A stretch of DNA of 64,000 nucleotides from an uncultured Clostridia bacterium (GCA_947630475.1 CANRHR010000008.1:1-64000); one strand, 5' to 3'. Counted from the stretch's first letter, positions 7,363 to 15,909 are shown. The notes: a model not told the origin generated them from the letters alone. Numbers and translations are program-made.

Positions 7363-9669
7363 ATGAAAAAAATAAAAAATTTAATTATGCTGCTTAATGT
7401 TGTTATGATTTGTGTGGTAATACTTGCAATAGCAGGCTGTGCATTGGTAAGCATCAGCAAACAGAATAAATCCGCCGCACAGGATTACGAGTCTTCTCTT
7501 ATGACAGGCTATGACAACAGTGTTAAATATCAGGTTCAAAATGTAATTACGCTTCTTGACGGAATTTATGCCAAATATAACAACGGTGAAATGAGTGAAG
7601 ATGAAGCCCAAAAAATGGCAATCGATTTGGTTAAATCCTTAAGATACGGCGCAGACGGTTATTTTTGGATAGACGCAACCGATTATACATTAGTTGCCCA
7701 TCCTATGATTCCAGAGCAGGAAGGCGACAACAGATATGATCTTACCGATAAAAACGGCGTAAAAATAGTCCAGAGTATTATGGACGTTATACAAAAAAAC
7801 AAGGACGGAGGATTTACGGAGTTTTATTTTGACAAACCGGGACAGGAAGAGCCGGCGCCCAAAAGGACATATTCTCAGCTTTTTGAGCCTTGGAACTGGG
7901 TAATAAGCACAGGAAATTATGTTGATGATATCAATTTGGAAATTGACGAAAAAAAGGATGAAATGGCAGCCTCCAACGGAGCTTTAATAAGCGTAATTAT
8001 AGTGGTAAGCATTATTTTGCTTGTATTATGCGTAATTATGTCAATAGTTATTGCCTCAGCAATTACCAAGCCTTTAAATCATATAATTGATGTAAGCAAT
8101 GAGATTATAAACGGAAACATAAATGCAAATATCAATCCGGCATTTTTAAACAGAAAAGATGAAATGGGCAAGCTTTGTCATACTTTTGTTTCCATGTCCT
8201 CTGTTTTAAATAAGCTTATAGACGGGTTAACCATTATGGCTAAAGCGCAAAAAGAAGGAAAGGCGGACGCTTTTTTGGATACATCTGAGCTTGGCGGAAG
8301 ATTTAAGGAAATGGCGGAGCTGTTAAATTCAATGGTTGAGGAAAATATAAGCCAGATTAATGTAACCACAAAAACCCTCGACTGTATAAATGAGATTGCA
8401 AAGGGTGACTTTAATGCCGAAATAGAAGAATTTGAAGGCGACAAAAAAATGTTTAACGACATAGTTGAAAATCTTAGGAACAGGCTTAGAGATATTTATA
8501 ACCAAATTTCAGATCTTGTATTAAATGCATCTCAGGGAAATCTTAATTATCAGGCCGATAAAGAAAAATTCAGCGGCGACTGGATTAAGCTTATAGAAGC
8601 TCTCAACAATCTTATAAAATCCATCAATACTCCTATAAATGAGATGGAAGAAGTATTAATGCGTATGGGACAAGGCGATATGAGCGCTCAGATGCATGGT
8701 GATTATAAAGGCGATTTTGCAATTATCAAAAACAGCGTAAACGCTTCTGTTGCAAATACTTCGGAATATATAAATGAAATAAGCAATATACTTTCAATGA
8801 TGGCAAACCAAAATCTTAACATAACTATTGACAAAGAATACATAGGCGATTACGGTAAGATTAAAGAGGCGCTTATATTAATTATCGAAAGCTTTAACAG
8901 GCTTATAAGCGAAATAAAATCTTCATCTAACCAGGTTGCCGACTGTGCGAAGCTTATATCAGACGCAAGCACAGGCCTTTCCGACGGAGTATCAAAGCAG
9001 TCTGACACTGTAGACAGGCTCAGCGTTACCGTTAATGAGATATTGAACAAAGCAAGAGAAAACACAAAGAGTACAGAAAAGGCAAGAAGCCTTGCAAATA
9101 CAGCAAGAGAAAATGCTAAAATCGGCAGCGAGCAGATGGATAGAATGCTTAAGTCAATTGAAGAAATTAATATGGTTTCCAATAATATCAGCAATATTAT
9201 AAAGACAATTGACGACATAGCTTTTCAAACCAATATCCTTGCTCTTAACGCAGCCGTTGAGGCGGCAAGAGCAGGAAGCCACGGCAAGGGCTTTGCCGTT
9301 GTTGCCGAAGAGGTAAGAAATCTTGCGGCAAGAAGCTCTCAGGCGGCTAATGAAACAACAGAGCTTATTCAGGGCACAATAAGCAAGGTTGAGGAAGGCT
9401 CAAGCATTGCAAGCATGACTGCTGCGGCTCTTAACACTATGGTAAACGAAATTGAAGATATTGTTGTTAATGTCGGTCAGTGTGCGGAAAATTCAAAGGA
9501 TCAGGATGCCAATATTGAACAGATTAATAAAGGCATAAGCCTTATTGTAGGCATCACTCAAGATAATTCCGCCGAAAGCCAAAAATGCGCTTCCACTGCC
9601 GAGGAACTTTCTATTCAGGCGGATGATTTCTTAAAATCTGTTTCAAAGTTCAGTCTTAAGGACGCTTGA
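7363..9669 (+). CDS. Methyl-accepting chemotaxis protein with Cache sensor
   Basis: This 768-residue chemoreceptor has a first membrane segment at about 10-30 and an extracellular single-Cache domain at about 35-200 ([17 protein letters not shown], then [14 protein letters not shown]). A second membrane segment at about 208-232 is followed by HAMP-type helices and a long cytoplasmic signalling coiled coil. The hairpin tip contains [15 protein letters not shown], which docks CheA and CheW. AGGAGG precedes ATG 7363. It is monocistronic. cheR and the start of cheA lie at the far end of the window. The ligand is unknown; Cache domains of this kind usually bind small organic acids or amines. Confidence 0.93.
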   Translation: MKKIKNLIMLLNVVMICVVILAIAGCALVSISKQNKSAAQDYESSLMTGYDNSVKYQVQNVITLLDGIYAKYNNGEMSEDEAQKMAIDLVKSLRYGADGYFWIDATDYTLVAHPMIPEQEGDNRYDLTDKNGVKIVQSIMDVIQKNKDGGFTEFYFDKPGQEEPAPKRTYSQLFEPWNWVISTGNYVDDINLEIDEKKDEMAASNGALISVIIVVSIILLVLCVIMSIVIASAITKPLNHIIDVSNEIINGNINANINPAFLNRKDEMGKLCHTFVSMSSVLNKLIDGLTIMAKAQKEGKADAFLDTSELGGRFKEMAELLNSMVEENISQINVTTKTLDCINEIAKGDFNAEIEEFEGDKKMFNDIVENLRNRLRDIYNQISDLVLNASQGNLNYQADKEKFSGDWIKLIEALNNLIKSINTPINEMEEVLMRMGQGDMSAQMHGDYKGDFAIIKNSVNASVANTSEYINEISNILSMMANQNLNITIDKEYIGDYGKIKEALILIIESFNRLISEIKSSSNQVADCAKLISDASTGLSDGVSKQSDTVDRLSVTVNEILNKARENTKSTEKARSLANTARENAKIGSEQMDRMLKSIEEINMVSNNISNIIKTIDDIAFQTNILALNAAVEAARAGSHGKGFAVVAEEVRNLAARSSQAANETTELIQGTISKVEEGSSIASMTAAALNTMVNEIEDIVVNVGQCAENSKDQDANIEQINKGISLIVGITQDNSAESQKCASTAEELSIQADDFLKSVSKFSLKDA

Positions 9670-9689
9670 GCATAACAGTTAATAATATT

Positions 9690-9756
9690 TGTACTTAGCT
9701 TACGCTATGTACTCAGCAGTAAGTACCCTTTGCCCGTTTGGCGGCGGGTACTTACT
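9690..9756 (+). repeat. Short repeat unit with 11-bp stem-loop
   Basis: AGTAAGTACCC (9718-9728) pairs perfectly with GGGTACTTACT (9746-9756) around a GGCGG-rich loop. There is no T run, so it is not a standard terminator. The loop GGCGGCGGG and the AGTAAGT arm recur at 6455-6490 and in part at 10333-10372. The flank CTTACGCTATGTACTC (9699-9714) recurs in inverted form at 11592-11609. Confidence 0.55.
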
Positions 9757-9850
9757 TATGTTTATACAATAAATTATGATACTAAAAATATGAAATGTTG
9801 ACTTTTTATAAAATGTAAGCTAAAATATAATCTAATTTTATTATGATTAT

Positions 9851-9923
9851 GCACCCTTAGCTCATTGGATAGAGTATTCGGCTCCGAACCGAAAGGCAGT
9901 GGGTTCAATTCCCATAGGGTGCA
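9851..9923 (+). tRNA. tRNA-Arg (CCG)
   Basis: Acceptor GCACCCT pairs with AGGGTGC, the anticodon stem TTCGG/CCGAA surrounds loop CTCCGAA (anticodon CCG, reading CGG), and the T stem is GTGGG/CCCAT. The discriminator is A and CCA is not encoded. It stands alone between the chemoreceptor and a small Cys-rich gene. Confidence 0.93.
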
Positions 9924-9975
9924 TCCGCCGAAAAACAGTTTTTAAAAATTCAGCTTTGGCAAAGGAGAGCCGGGA

Positions 9976-10212
9976 TTGATTGTTTACAGAAAGGTAATAG
10001 GGTACTGTCCTAATTTTAAAGATTATCCGAGTATTGAGATAGAATATGAAGTTTTTAAGGATAAAAGCAGAAAACTGTTTTATTATTGTTTTTGGGACGA
10101 CTGCTGTGGTTATTGCAGCGACAATAACAATTGTTTATGTCCTATTTTTACAAATGCTCCCGATAAAGTGCCTTTAAAAGATGACAGAAAAAGAAAAAAG
10201 AAACCTTATTAG
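9976..10212 (+). CDS. Small cysteine-rich protein of unknown function
   Basis: This 78-residue frame starts at TTG 9976, with AAAGGAG (9961-9967) 8 bases upstream and no ATG available. Cysteines fall in clusters (GYCPN, DDCCGYC, CLCP), which suggests metal binding. The C terminus is strongly basic (RKRKKKPY). I do not recognise the family. The good ribosome binding site and the ordered cysteines argue that it is real, but the rare start and small size leave doubt. Confidence 0.55.
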   Translation: MIVYRKVIGYCPNFKDYPSIEIEYEVFKDKSRKLFYYCFWDDCCGYCSDNNNCLCPIFTNAPDKVPLKDDRKRKKKPY

Positions 10213-10332
10213 TTTATGTGATTTAAAAAGACTTGCAGTTTTGTTTAATTTATAATATAATTAAATAATAAACTAAGTATGTATTTTATTTATTCGCTTT
10301 CTTTATTTTGGCAGCAGTTCCCCGTTTATCAA

Positions 10333-10372
10333 CAGTAAGTATTTGCCGCCTGAGAGGCGGAAAATTTAAATG
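10333..10372 (+). repeat. Partial copy of the AGTAAGT/GGCGG short repeat
   Basis: AGTAAGTA is followed by a small perfect hairpin, GCCGCC-TGAGA-GGCGG. It resembles the elements at 6455-6490 and 9718-9756. The remainder of the 308-base gap 10213-10520 is A/T-rich and shows nothing else apart from possible extra codons of the next gene. Confidence 0.4.
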
Positions 10373-10520
10373 CAGTAAAATAATTTTATTTTGTAGATTA
10401 AAAAAACTTTTTATGAAATGAGTTGGCATTATGAAAGATTACATTTTTGATTTGGATAATTTGTTTGTTGAAGATAAAGTTAAATCCGCAAAGAATTTAA
10501 AAAAATTTCAGGAGGAAGAA

Positions 10521-11219
10521 ATGAGTCAAAACGAAAACAATGAACAAAAAAATCTTGAAAATTGTCTTTATGACAAAACTATGCACTGTCCGGTTTGCGA
10601 CTATGACTTTAAAGCAAGAGCAATAAGGAAAGGAAAAACAAGATTTGTAAAAAGTGAATTGGATTTAAGATGCATTTATGACCCTGTAAGCCCGGATTAC
10701 TATGACGTAATTGTTTGCGAGCAATGCGGCTATGCGGCTATATCTTCAAAATTTAATCGTATAACGGATCGTCAGGCAAAACAAATAATTAATAATATCA
10801 GCATAAATTATGCGCATAAAACCTACCCTAAGGTTTATGATGTTGATGTTGCCATAGAAAGATATAAGCTTGCTTTGTTAAACGCAACCGTTAAGGGCGC
10901 AAAGGCAGGCGAAAAAGCTTATATTTGCCTTAAGCTGGGCTGGCTTTACAGAGAGAAAAAAGACGCCCAAAACGAAATAAGCTATCTTAAATCTGCCATA
11001 GAGGGATTTAATTTGGCTTTTACAAACGAAAATTTTCCTATATGCGGCTTAGAAGAAGGAACTCTTTTATATATAATGTCGGCGTTGAATTATAGGCTTG
11101 GAAATACAGATGAGAGCAAGAAAATTTTGGGCAGACTTTTAGTAAAAACAAATGTTCCCGAAATGATCAAAAAAAATGCCGAAGATCTCAGAGAGCTTCT
11201 TAGAGCGACCCATAAATAA
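10521..11219 (+). CDS. DUF2225 protein with paired CxxC motifs
   Basis: This 232-residue protein matches the uncharacterised DUF2225 family. An N-terminal zinc-ribbon-like part has CPVC and CEQCGYAA about 55 residues apart, followed by a helical TPR-like half (AYICLKLGWLYREKKDAQNE and similar). Its function is unknown and it is probably cytoplasmic. ATG 10521 is chosen because GGAGG lies 5 bases upstream. An in-frame ATG at 10431 would add 30 coding-like residues but has no ribosome binding site, so it is the alternative. Confidence 0.82.
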   Translation: MSQNENNEQKNLENCLYDKTMHCPVCDYDFKARAIRKGKTRFVKSELDLRCIYDPVSPDYYDVIVCEQCGYAAISSKFNRITDRQAKQIINNISINYAHKTYPKVYDVDVAIERYKLALLNATVKGAKAGEKAYICLKLGWLYREKKDAQNEISYLKSAIEGFNLAFTNENFPICGLEEGTLLYIMSALNYRLGNTDESKKILGRLLVKTNVPEMIKKNAEDLRELLRATHK

Positions 11220-11229
11220 AAATTAAGAA

Positions 11230-11418
11230 TTAATTTTCTTTTTCTTTCTCTTTCATTCGTTTTGTGATGATTCCGCCTATTTTGCCGCTTTCGCCTGAGG
11301 TTAAACTTTTCCAGCCGTATTTTTTTATTTTATCGCTTAAACCAAGCTCATCGGCAATTTCATATTTTAAAATCTCGTTAACTGCTGTCGGCTTTTTATT
11401 GGTTTTATATTTTTTCAT
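11230..11418 (-). CDS. Alpha/beta-type small acid-soluble spore protein-like
   Basis: This 62-residue protein resembles the DNA-coating alpha/beta SASPs. It has KYEIADELGL in the first half, as in their helix 1, and SGKIGGIITKRM in the second, as in the GGxxxKRM signature. The middle KYGWKSLTSGESG matches the W-x-x-LT-x-x-x-x-G variant seen in clostridial members. SASPs protect spore DNA and are cleaved by Gpr at germination; the usual protease site is not clear here. AAAGGAT precedes the start. It converges on the DUF2225 gene across an A/T-only inverted repeat. Confidence 0.72.
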   Translation of the reverse strand: MKKYKTNKKPTAVNEILKYEIADELGLSDKIKKYGWKSLTSGESGKIGGIITKRMKEKEKEN

Positions 11419-11682
11419 TTATTTATATCCTTTCAATGTTTTATGACTTTGAAATATAAAAATAATATTTTATAATATCCTAAATGATTTTTTATATTCA
11501 ATATTTTTTGCATTATAAGATAAGCACTGATATATTGACAGCCGATAAAATATTTTTATATGGCAGCTTCGTCAAAAAATCGTTGGTTATGAGTACGCAG
11601 CGTAAGCGGAGTAAGAATATAATTGATATTATTGGCTTTAGGCTTTGTCAGCAAGCTTAAAGAATGAAAGGGGGATACTTTT

Positions 11683-12318
11683 ATGGATAAAAAAATAATT
11701 GTAACTATTGGGCGTGAATATGGAAGCCAAGGTCATGTTATAGGTGAAAAGATTGCCCAAAAATACAATATCTCTTTTTATGATAAAGAGCTTTTGGAAA
11801 GAGCGGCTAAAGAAAGCGGTATAAGTAAGGAAATATTTCAGGTTGTTGAGGATCAGCGTACGGGAAGCTTTTTATATTCTATAGCAATGGGCGCTTATTC
11901 TTACGCAAACAGAGTTACTGCGGCAGGAACGGTTTCTCTTTCCGACAGGCTATATATGGTTCAAAATGATATTATCAAAAAGATTGCAAAAGAAGGATCA
12001 TGCGTAATGGTCGGAAGATGCTCAAATTATATTTTGAAAGATGAATATGACTGTGCAGACATTTTTATTTATGCTGATATGGAAGATAAAATAAAATATG
12101 TTATGCATAGCAGCGGCCTTGATGAAAAAAAGGCAAAGGATGTAATAAATAAAATCGACAAAAAAAGAGCAAGCTATTATAACTATTATACAAACAGAAA
12201 ATGGGGAGTAAGAGATTCCTATGATTTGATGCTTAACAGCTCTTCGCTTGGCGTTGACGGCTGTGTTGATATTATCTCAAAATTTATCGATTTAAAATAT
12301 GATTTAACCGATAAGTAA
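11683..12318 (+). CDS. Cytidylate kinase-like family protein
   Basis: This 211-residue P-loop kinase-fold protein of the PF13189 family opens with VTIGREYGSQGHVIGEKIA, the family's variant nucleotide loop, followed by YDKELLERAAKESG. The middle has CVMVGRCSNYIL. Typical Cmk phosphorylates CMP; members of this family are common in Clostridia and their substrate is not established. AAAGGGGG precedes ATG 11683. It is monocistronic, with a short repeat-like sequence upstream (11561-11615) and the lysine leader downstream. Confidence 0.85.
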   Translation: MDKKIIVTIGREYGSQGHVIGEKIAQKYNISFYDKELLERAAKESGISKEIFQVVEDQRTGSFLYSIAMGAYSYANRVTAAGTVSLSDRLYMVQNDIIKKIAKEGSCVMVGRCSNYILKDEYDCADIFIYADMEDKIKYVMHSSGLDEKKAKDVINKIDKKRASYYNYYTNRKWGVRDSYDLMLNSSSLGVDGCVDIISKFIDLKYDLTDK

Positions 12319-12376
12319 GTTCTTGCTTAGAGAGCGAAGTATAATATTAAATACAAACGTATTGAGCTAAAATATA

Positions 12377-12405
12377 TTGACATACATAGGTTAAAGTGAT
12401 ATATT
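12377..12405 (+). promoter_or_regulatory. Promoter of the lysine/DAP operon
   Basis: TTGACA (12377-12382) and TATATT (12400-12405) are separated by 17 bases. Transcription would start near 12412, about 30 bases before the riboswitch aptamer. Confidence 0.6.
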
Positions 12406-12440
12406 TAAGAAAATGTTTTTACAAATTTCAATGTTTATTT

Positions 12441-12611
12441 TAGATAGAGGTGCATTTTTCATCAGTAACGAAAGGCAGGCGATAAGGCGTCGATTATATT
12501 TCGCAAAAGGGGAAAATGCCGAAGAATGAGAAAACCTTATTTTTCTTTTTCTGGTTGTTTGGGTTAAAAGCCCATATGACTGTCATCAATAATTTGATGG
12601 AGCGCTATCTG
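12441..12611 (+). promoter_or_regulatory. Lysine riboswitch (L box) controlling asd-dapA-dapB
   Basis: The conserved lysine aptamer elements appear in order: AGATAGAGGTGC, then CATCAGTAACG, AAAGGCAGG, ATGCCGAAGAATGAG, TTGGGTTAAAAGCCCATATGA, CTGTCATC...GATGG, and closing CTATCT. P1 is AGATAG (12442-12447) with CTATCT (12605-12610). It senses lysine and acts on the terminator at 12650-12684. The position before asd-dapA-dapB matches known L-box regulation of lysine genes. Confidence 0.92.
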
Positions 12612-12649
12612 TTTTGTTATGCCAAATTTTTTGGCTTGATGCTATTTAT

Positions 12650-12684
12650 AACAGATTGGCTTTTTGTCAATCTGTTTTTGTGTT
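12650..12684 (+). terminator. Riboswitch-controlled attenuator with readable antiterminator
   Basis: AACAGATTG (12650-12658) pairs perfectly with CAATCTGTT (12668-12676) and a T-rich run follows. ATCTGTT (12607-12613), which overlaps the 3' strand of riboswitch P1, can pair with AACAGAT (12650-12656). Lysine binding would therefore hold P1 and free the terminator; without lysine the antiterminator forms. Confidence 0.85.
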
Positions 12685-12774
12685 TTATGCTCATACGGCG
12701 GTACATAAATTATTTTAGACAAGCTTTCCAATTAAGCTTTTACATAGCAAATAAATTTTAGGAGTGATAATAAA

Positions 12775-13770
12775 ATGAAAAAGGTTAATTTGGCGGTTGT
12801 GGGAGCAACAGGTATGGTTGGCAGGACTTTTCTTAAGGTCCTTGAGGAAAAGCAGCTTCCTATCGAAAATTTTTATGTTTTTGCTTCATCTCGTTCAGCC
12901 GGAACCAAAATTGTTTTTAACGGCAGGGATTATGTTGTTGAAGAGCTTACAGAAACATCATTTGACAGAGGTATTGATATAGCTCTTTTTTCAGCCGGAG
13001 GAGGAACAAGCGAAAAATTTGCCCCTATTGCCGCTTCAAAGGGCTGCATAGTTATAGATAACAGCTCTGCTTGGAGAATGGATCCGGAAGTTCCTTTGGT
13101 AGTGCCGGAGGTTAATCCGGAGGATATTGAGTGGAACAAGGGTATTATAGCAAACCCAAATTGTTCAACAATTCAGGCAATGGTGCCTTTAAAGCCTTTG
13201 GATGATAAGTATAAAATTAAAAGAGTGGTTTATTCCACTTATCAGGCGGTTTCGGGCGCAGGTCTTGCAGGCTGGAAGGATCTTGAAAACGGCCTTAAGG
13301 GAGAGGCTCCAAAAAAATTTCCTCATCCCATAGCCGGAAATTGTCTTCCTCATATAGATGTATTTACCGAAAACGGCTACACAAAAGAAGAATTAAAAAT
13401 GATTAATGAAACAAGAAAGATACTCCATAATCCGGATATGAAAATTACGGCTACGGCTGTAAGGGTACCGGTTTTTAATTCTCACAGTGAATCAATTAAT
13501 GTTGAGTTTGAAAAGCCGTTTGAGCTTACAAATCTTGTTGATACACTCCGAAAAGCGCCGGGTATTATACTTAAAAATGATTCTTGTAATGACGAATATC
13601 CTCTTGCCATTGATGCTTCCGGAACAGACGAAGTTTATGTTGGCAGAATAAGAAGAGATGAAAGCGTAGAGAGCGGAGTGAATCTTTGGGTTGTTGCCGA
13701 TAATATAAGAAAAGGTGCAGCATCAAATGCTGTCCAGATTGCCGAGATAATTATTAAAAATATGCAGTAA
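12775..13770 (+). CDS. asd: Aspartate-semialdehyde dehydrogenase
   Basis: This 331-residue NADPH enzyme reduces aspartyl phosphate to aspartate semialdehyde, the branch point to lysine, methionine and threonine. The N-terminal dinucleotide loop is VGATGMVG (9-16). The catalytic cysteine is Cys130 in ANPNCSTIQ, and the substrate-binding region includes GAGLAGWKDL. It is first in the lysine operon, behind GGAGTG and the lysine riboswitch. An A/T-only inverted repeat (13772-13792) follows; the next gene starts 97 bases downstream. Confidence 0.96.
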   Translation: MKKVNLAVVGATGMVGRTFLKVLEEKQLPIENFYVFASSRSAGTKIVFNGRDYVVEELTETSFDRGIDIALFSAGGGTSEKFAPIAASKGCIVIDNSSAWRMDPEVPLVVPEVNPEDIEWNKGIIANPNCSTIQAMVPLKPLDDKYKIKRVVYSTYQAVSGAGLAGWKDLENGLKGEAPKKFPHPIAGNCLPHIDVFTENGYTKEELKMINETRKILHNPDMKITATAVRVPVFNSHSESINVEFEKPFELTNLVDTLRKAPGIILKNDSCNDEYPLAIDASGTDEVYVGRIRRDESVESGVNLWVVADNIRKGAASNAVQIAEIIIKNMQ

Positions 13771-13867
13771 CATATTAAAATAATTTTAATATATTATATC
13801 AAGATGCATAAAAATACAAAAATTATGACATATTGGTGAGTTGTAAAATTGAAAAGAGGTGTATGCT

Positions 13868-14752
13868 ATGTCATTATTTACAGGATCGGGTGTTGCTATT
13901 GTTACACCTTTCAGTGAGGATGGAAGCGTAAATTTTGATGCTTTTGAAAAGCTTATAAATTATCAGATTGACAACGGAACAGATGCAGTCATTGTATGCG
14001 GAACAACGGGCGAGGCATCTACGCTGACAGATGATGAACAGATTGAAACAATTAAATTTTGCGTTGATAAGGTTAATAAGAGAGTTCCCGTTATTGCCGG
14101 GGCAGGAAGCAATCACACCGAGCATGGAATTAAGCTGTGCAAAGAAAGTATGAAAGCAGGCGCAGATGCTCTTCTTATTGTAACCCCATATTATAATAAA
14201 ACAACTCAAAAAGGACTTTTTACTTATTATAAAAATATGGCGGGAAGCGTTGACATACCTGTTATTTTATATAGCGTAAAGGGAAGAACGGGGCTTAATA
14301 TTGCGCCCGAAACCGTAAAGAAACTTTGTGATATAGATAATATTGTGGCAATAAAAGAGGCAAGCGGCGATATTTCTCAAGTTGCACGCATAGCTGAGCT
14401 TTGCGGTGACAGAATAGATATATATTCGGGAAATGACGACCAAATACTGCCTATATTGTCATTGGGCGGAAAAGGTGTTATTTCTGTTTTGGCAAATGTT
14501 GCTCCCCAAAATACACATGATATGGTATATAAATTTTTAAATGGTGATATCGAAGCAAGCAGAAAGCTTCAGCTTGATGCCATAGAGCTTATAAGCGCTC
14601 TTTTCTGCGAGGTCAATCCAATACCGGTTAAGGCTGCGCTTAATATGATGGGCTTAAATGCCGGAGGGTACAGAGAGCCTTTGGTTGAAATGGAAGAAAA
14701 AAATTATGACAGACTTAAGGCTGCTATGAAAAATTACGGCTTAATTGACTAA
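13868..14752 (+). CDS. dapA: 4-Hydroxy-tetrahydrodipicolinate synthase
   Basis: This 294-residue TIM-barrel aldolase condenses pyruvate with aspartate semialdehyde, the first committed step to diaminopimelate and dipicolinate. The Schiff-base lysine is Lys163 in VAIKEASGD. CGTTGEA (44-50) is the substrate-binding signature, and Tyr135 is in VILYSVKGRTG. The last motif normally reads NVPGRTG; here S-V-K replaces N-V-P, a small departure. ATG 13868 is used since AGAGGTG lies 6 bases before; a GTG at 13859 overlaps that site. Confidence 0.96.
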   Translation: MSLFTGSGVAIVTPFSEDGSVNFDAFEKLINYQIDNGTDAVIVCGTTGEASTLTDDEQIETIKFCVDKVNKRVPVIAGAGSNHTEHGIKLCKESMKAGADALLIVTPYYNKTTQKGLFTYYKNMAGSVDIPVILYSVKGRTGLNIAPETVKKLCDIDNIVAIKEASGDISQVARIAELCGDRIDIYSGNDDQILPILSLGGKGVISVLANVAPQNTHDMVYKFLNGDIEASRKLQLDAIELISALFCEVNPIPVKAALNMMGLNAGGYREPLVEMEEKNYDRLKAAMKNYGLID

Positions 14753-14794
14753 TGTTTTAAGGTTTTAAGCTTTATATTTACGAGGTGAATACTT

Positions 14795-15553
14795 ATGATT
14801 AAAATTATTATGAACGGCTATAACGGCAAGATGGGAAAGGTTATATGTGATATTGTAAGCAAAGACCCTGAATGTGATATTGTTGCGGGAATAGATATTA
14901 CAACAAGCAATGCGGTTTTTCCTACTTATATCAATATAAACGACTGCGATATGCCGGCTGATGTAATAATTGATTTTTCTACGGCTGCGGCTGTTCCGTC
15001 GGTTATCGAATATGCTTTAAAAAAGAAGCTTCCCGTTGTTATCTGTACAACGGGGCTGAGTGAGGATACTCTTAATCAAATAGATAAAGCAAGCGAAATT
15101 ATACCTGTTTTTAAATCTGCAAATATGAGCCTTGGCATAAATCTTATTGCCAAGCTTATCAGTAAAGCTGCCAAGCTGCTTAGCGAGTCGGGTTTTGATA
15201 TTGAAATTACCGAAAGACATCACAATCAAAAAATCGATGCGCCAAGCGGCACAGCTATTCTGCTTGCCGATTCTGTGAATGAAGCGTTGGATAATAAATA
15301 CAGCTATGTTTATGACAGGAGCCAAAGAAGAGAAAAACGAAGTCCTAAAGAGATAGGAATAACAGCCGTAAGAGGAGGAAGCATTGTAGGGGAACACAGC
15401 GTTATATTTGCCGGTAAGGATGAAGTTATAGAGTTTAAGCACAACGCATATTCAAAAGAGGTTTTTGCTGTCGGAGCCGTTAAGGCGGCTAAATTTGTGA
15501 CAGGAAAGCCCGCCGGTAAATATGATATGCAGGATATTATGCAGCAGCTTTGA
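14795..15553 (+). CDS. dapB: 4-Hydroxy-tetrahydrodipicolinate reductase
   Basis: This 252-residue NAD(P)H enzyme follows DapA in diaminopimelate synthesis. An N-terminal Rossmann loop is NGYNGKMGK, and the family signature ITERHHNQKIDAPSGTA contains the catalytic His-His and Lys. Cofactor contacts include STAAAV and TTGLS. CGAGGTG precedes ATG 14795, 42 bases after dapA. It is third in the riboswitch-controlled operon. Dipicolinate for spores branches from this pathway; no dpaA/dpaB genes are seen here. Confidence 0.95.
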   Translation: MIKIIMNGYNGKMGKVICDIVSKDPECDIVAGIDITTSNAVFPTYININDCDMPADVIIDFSTAAAVPSVIEYALKKKLPVVICTTGLSEDTLNQIDKASEIIPVFKSANMSLGINLIAKLISKAAKLLSESGFDIEITERHHNQKIDAPSGTAILLADSVNEALDNKYSYVYDRSQRREKRSPKEIGITAVRGGSIVGEHSVIFAGKDEVIEFKHNAYSKEVFAVGAVKAAKFVTGKPAGKYDMQDIMQQL

Positions 15554-15571
15554 TAACAGGAGGCTTATATA

Positions 15572-15844
15572 ATGGATATGGATATTCTCGATAAGCTTTT
15601 AAAATATGCAAAAGAAAATCCGGAGGCAAAAAAAAGGCTTCTAAGCTCAAAAAACAGCAGTGAGCCTATGAAAGATTTTTGCACTGCGGCAACTGAGATG
15701 GGTTTTGAAATAACTGTTGGCGATTTAATGGATATGGGAAGCAGCTTTATAGGAAATCTTTTAAAGAGTACCAACGGAGGGGCTACATATCCTTTTGAGG
15801 AATGGGAAGATGTTTATGAAAATTTTTTGGCTTCCCTTGAATAA
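15572..15844 (+). CDS. Nif11-like small protein
   Basis: This 90-residue acidic protein has residues 5-50 that resemble the Nif11 leader domain: LLKYAKENPEAKKRLLSS, then a spacer and AATEMGFEITVGDLMD. In RiPP systems that domain guides peptide-modifying enzymes, but free-standing Nif11-like proteins of unknown role are also common. The tail has a Gly-Gly (STNGGATYPF) followed by 19 residues without Cys, Ser or Thr, so it is a poor RiPP core. AGGAGG precedes ATG 15572, 18 bases after dapB, so it is probably in the lysine operon. The family call is by eye. Confidence 0.6.
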   Translation: MDMDILDKLLKYAKENPEAKKRLLSSKNSSEPMKDFCTAATEMGFEITVGDLMDMGSSFIGNLLKSTNGGATYPFEEWEDVYENFLASLE

Positions 15845-15876
15845 AATATTTTTTAAAATATTTTTAAATTTTCATC

Positions 15877-15903
15877 GAAAAAGTCCAAATGGCTTTTTCG
15901 ATA
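15877..15903 (+). repeat. Solitary end hairpin related to the dispersed 180-bp repeat
   Basis: ATCGAAAAAGTCC and GGCTTTTTCGAT form a stem with an AAAT loop. It closely matches the left-end hairpin of repeat copy A (23708-23740). It may be a remnant of that element, or serve as an extra stop before the terminator at 15910. Confidence 0.5.
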
Positions 15904-15909
15904 TCCGTA

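Noticed and set aside
12516..12761. An 81-codon open frame upstream of asd
   Set aside because: It lies across the 3' half of the lysine riboswitch and its terminator, has no family match and a Phe-rich, low-complexity product; the RNA explanation is far better.
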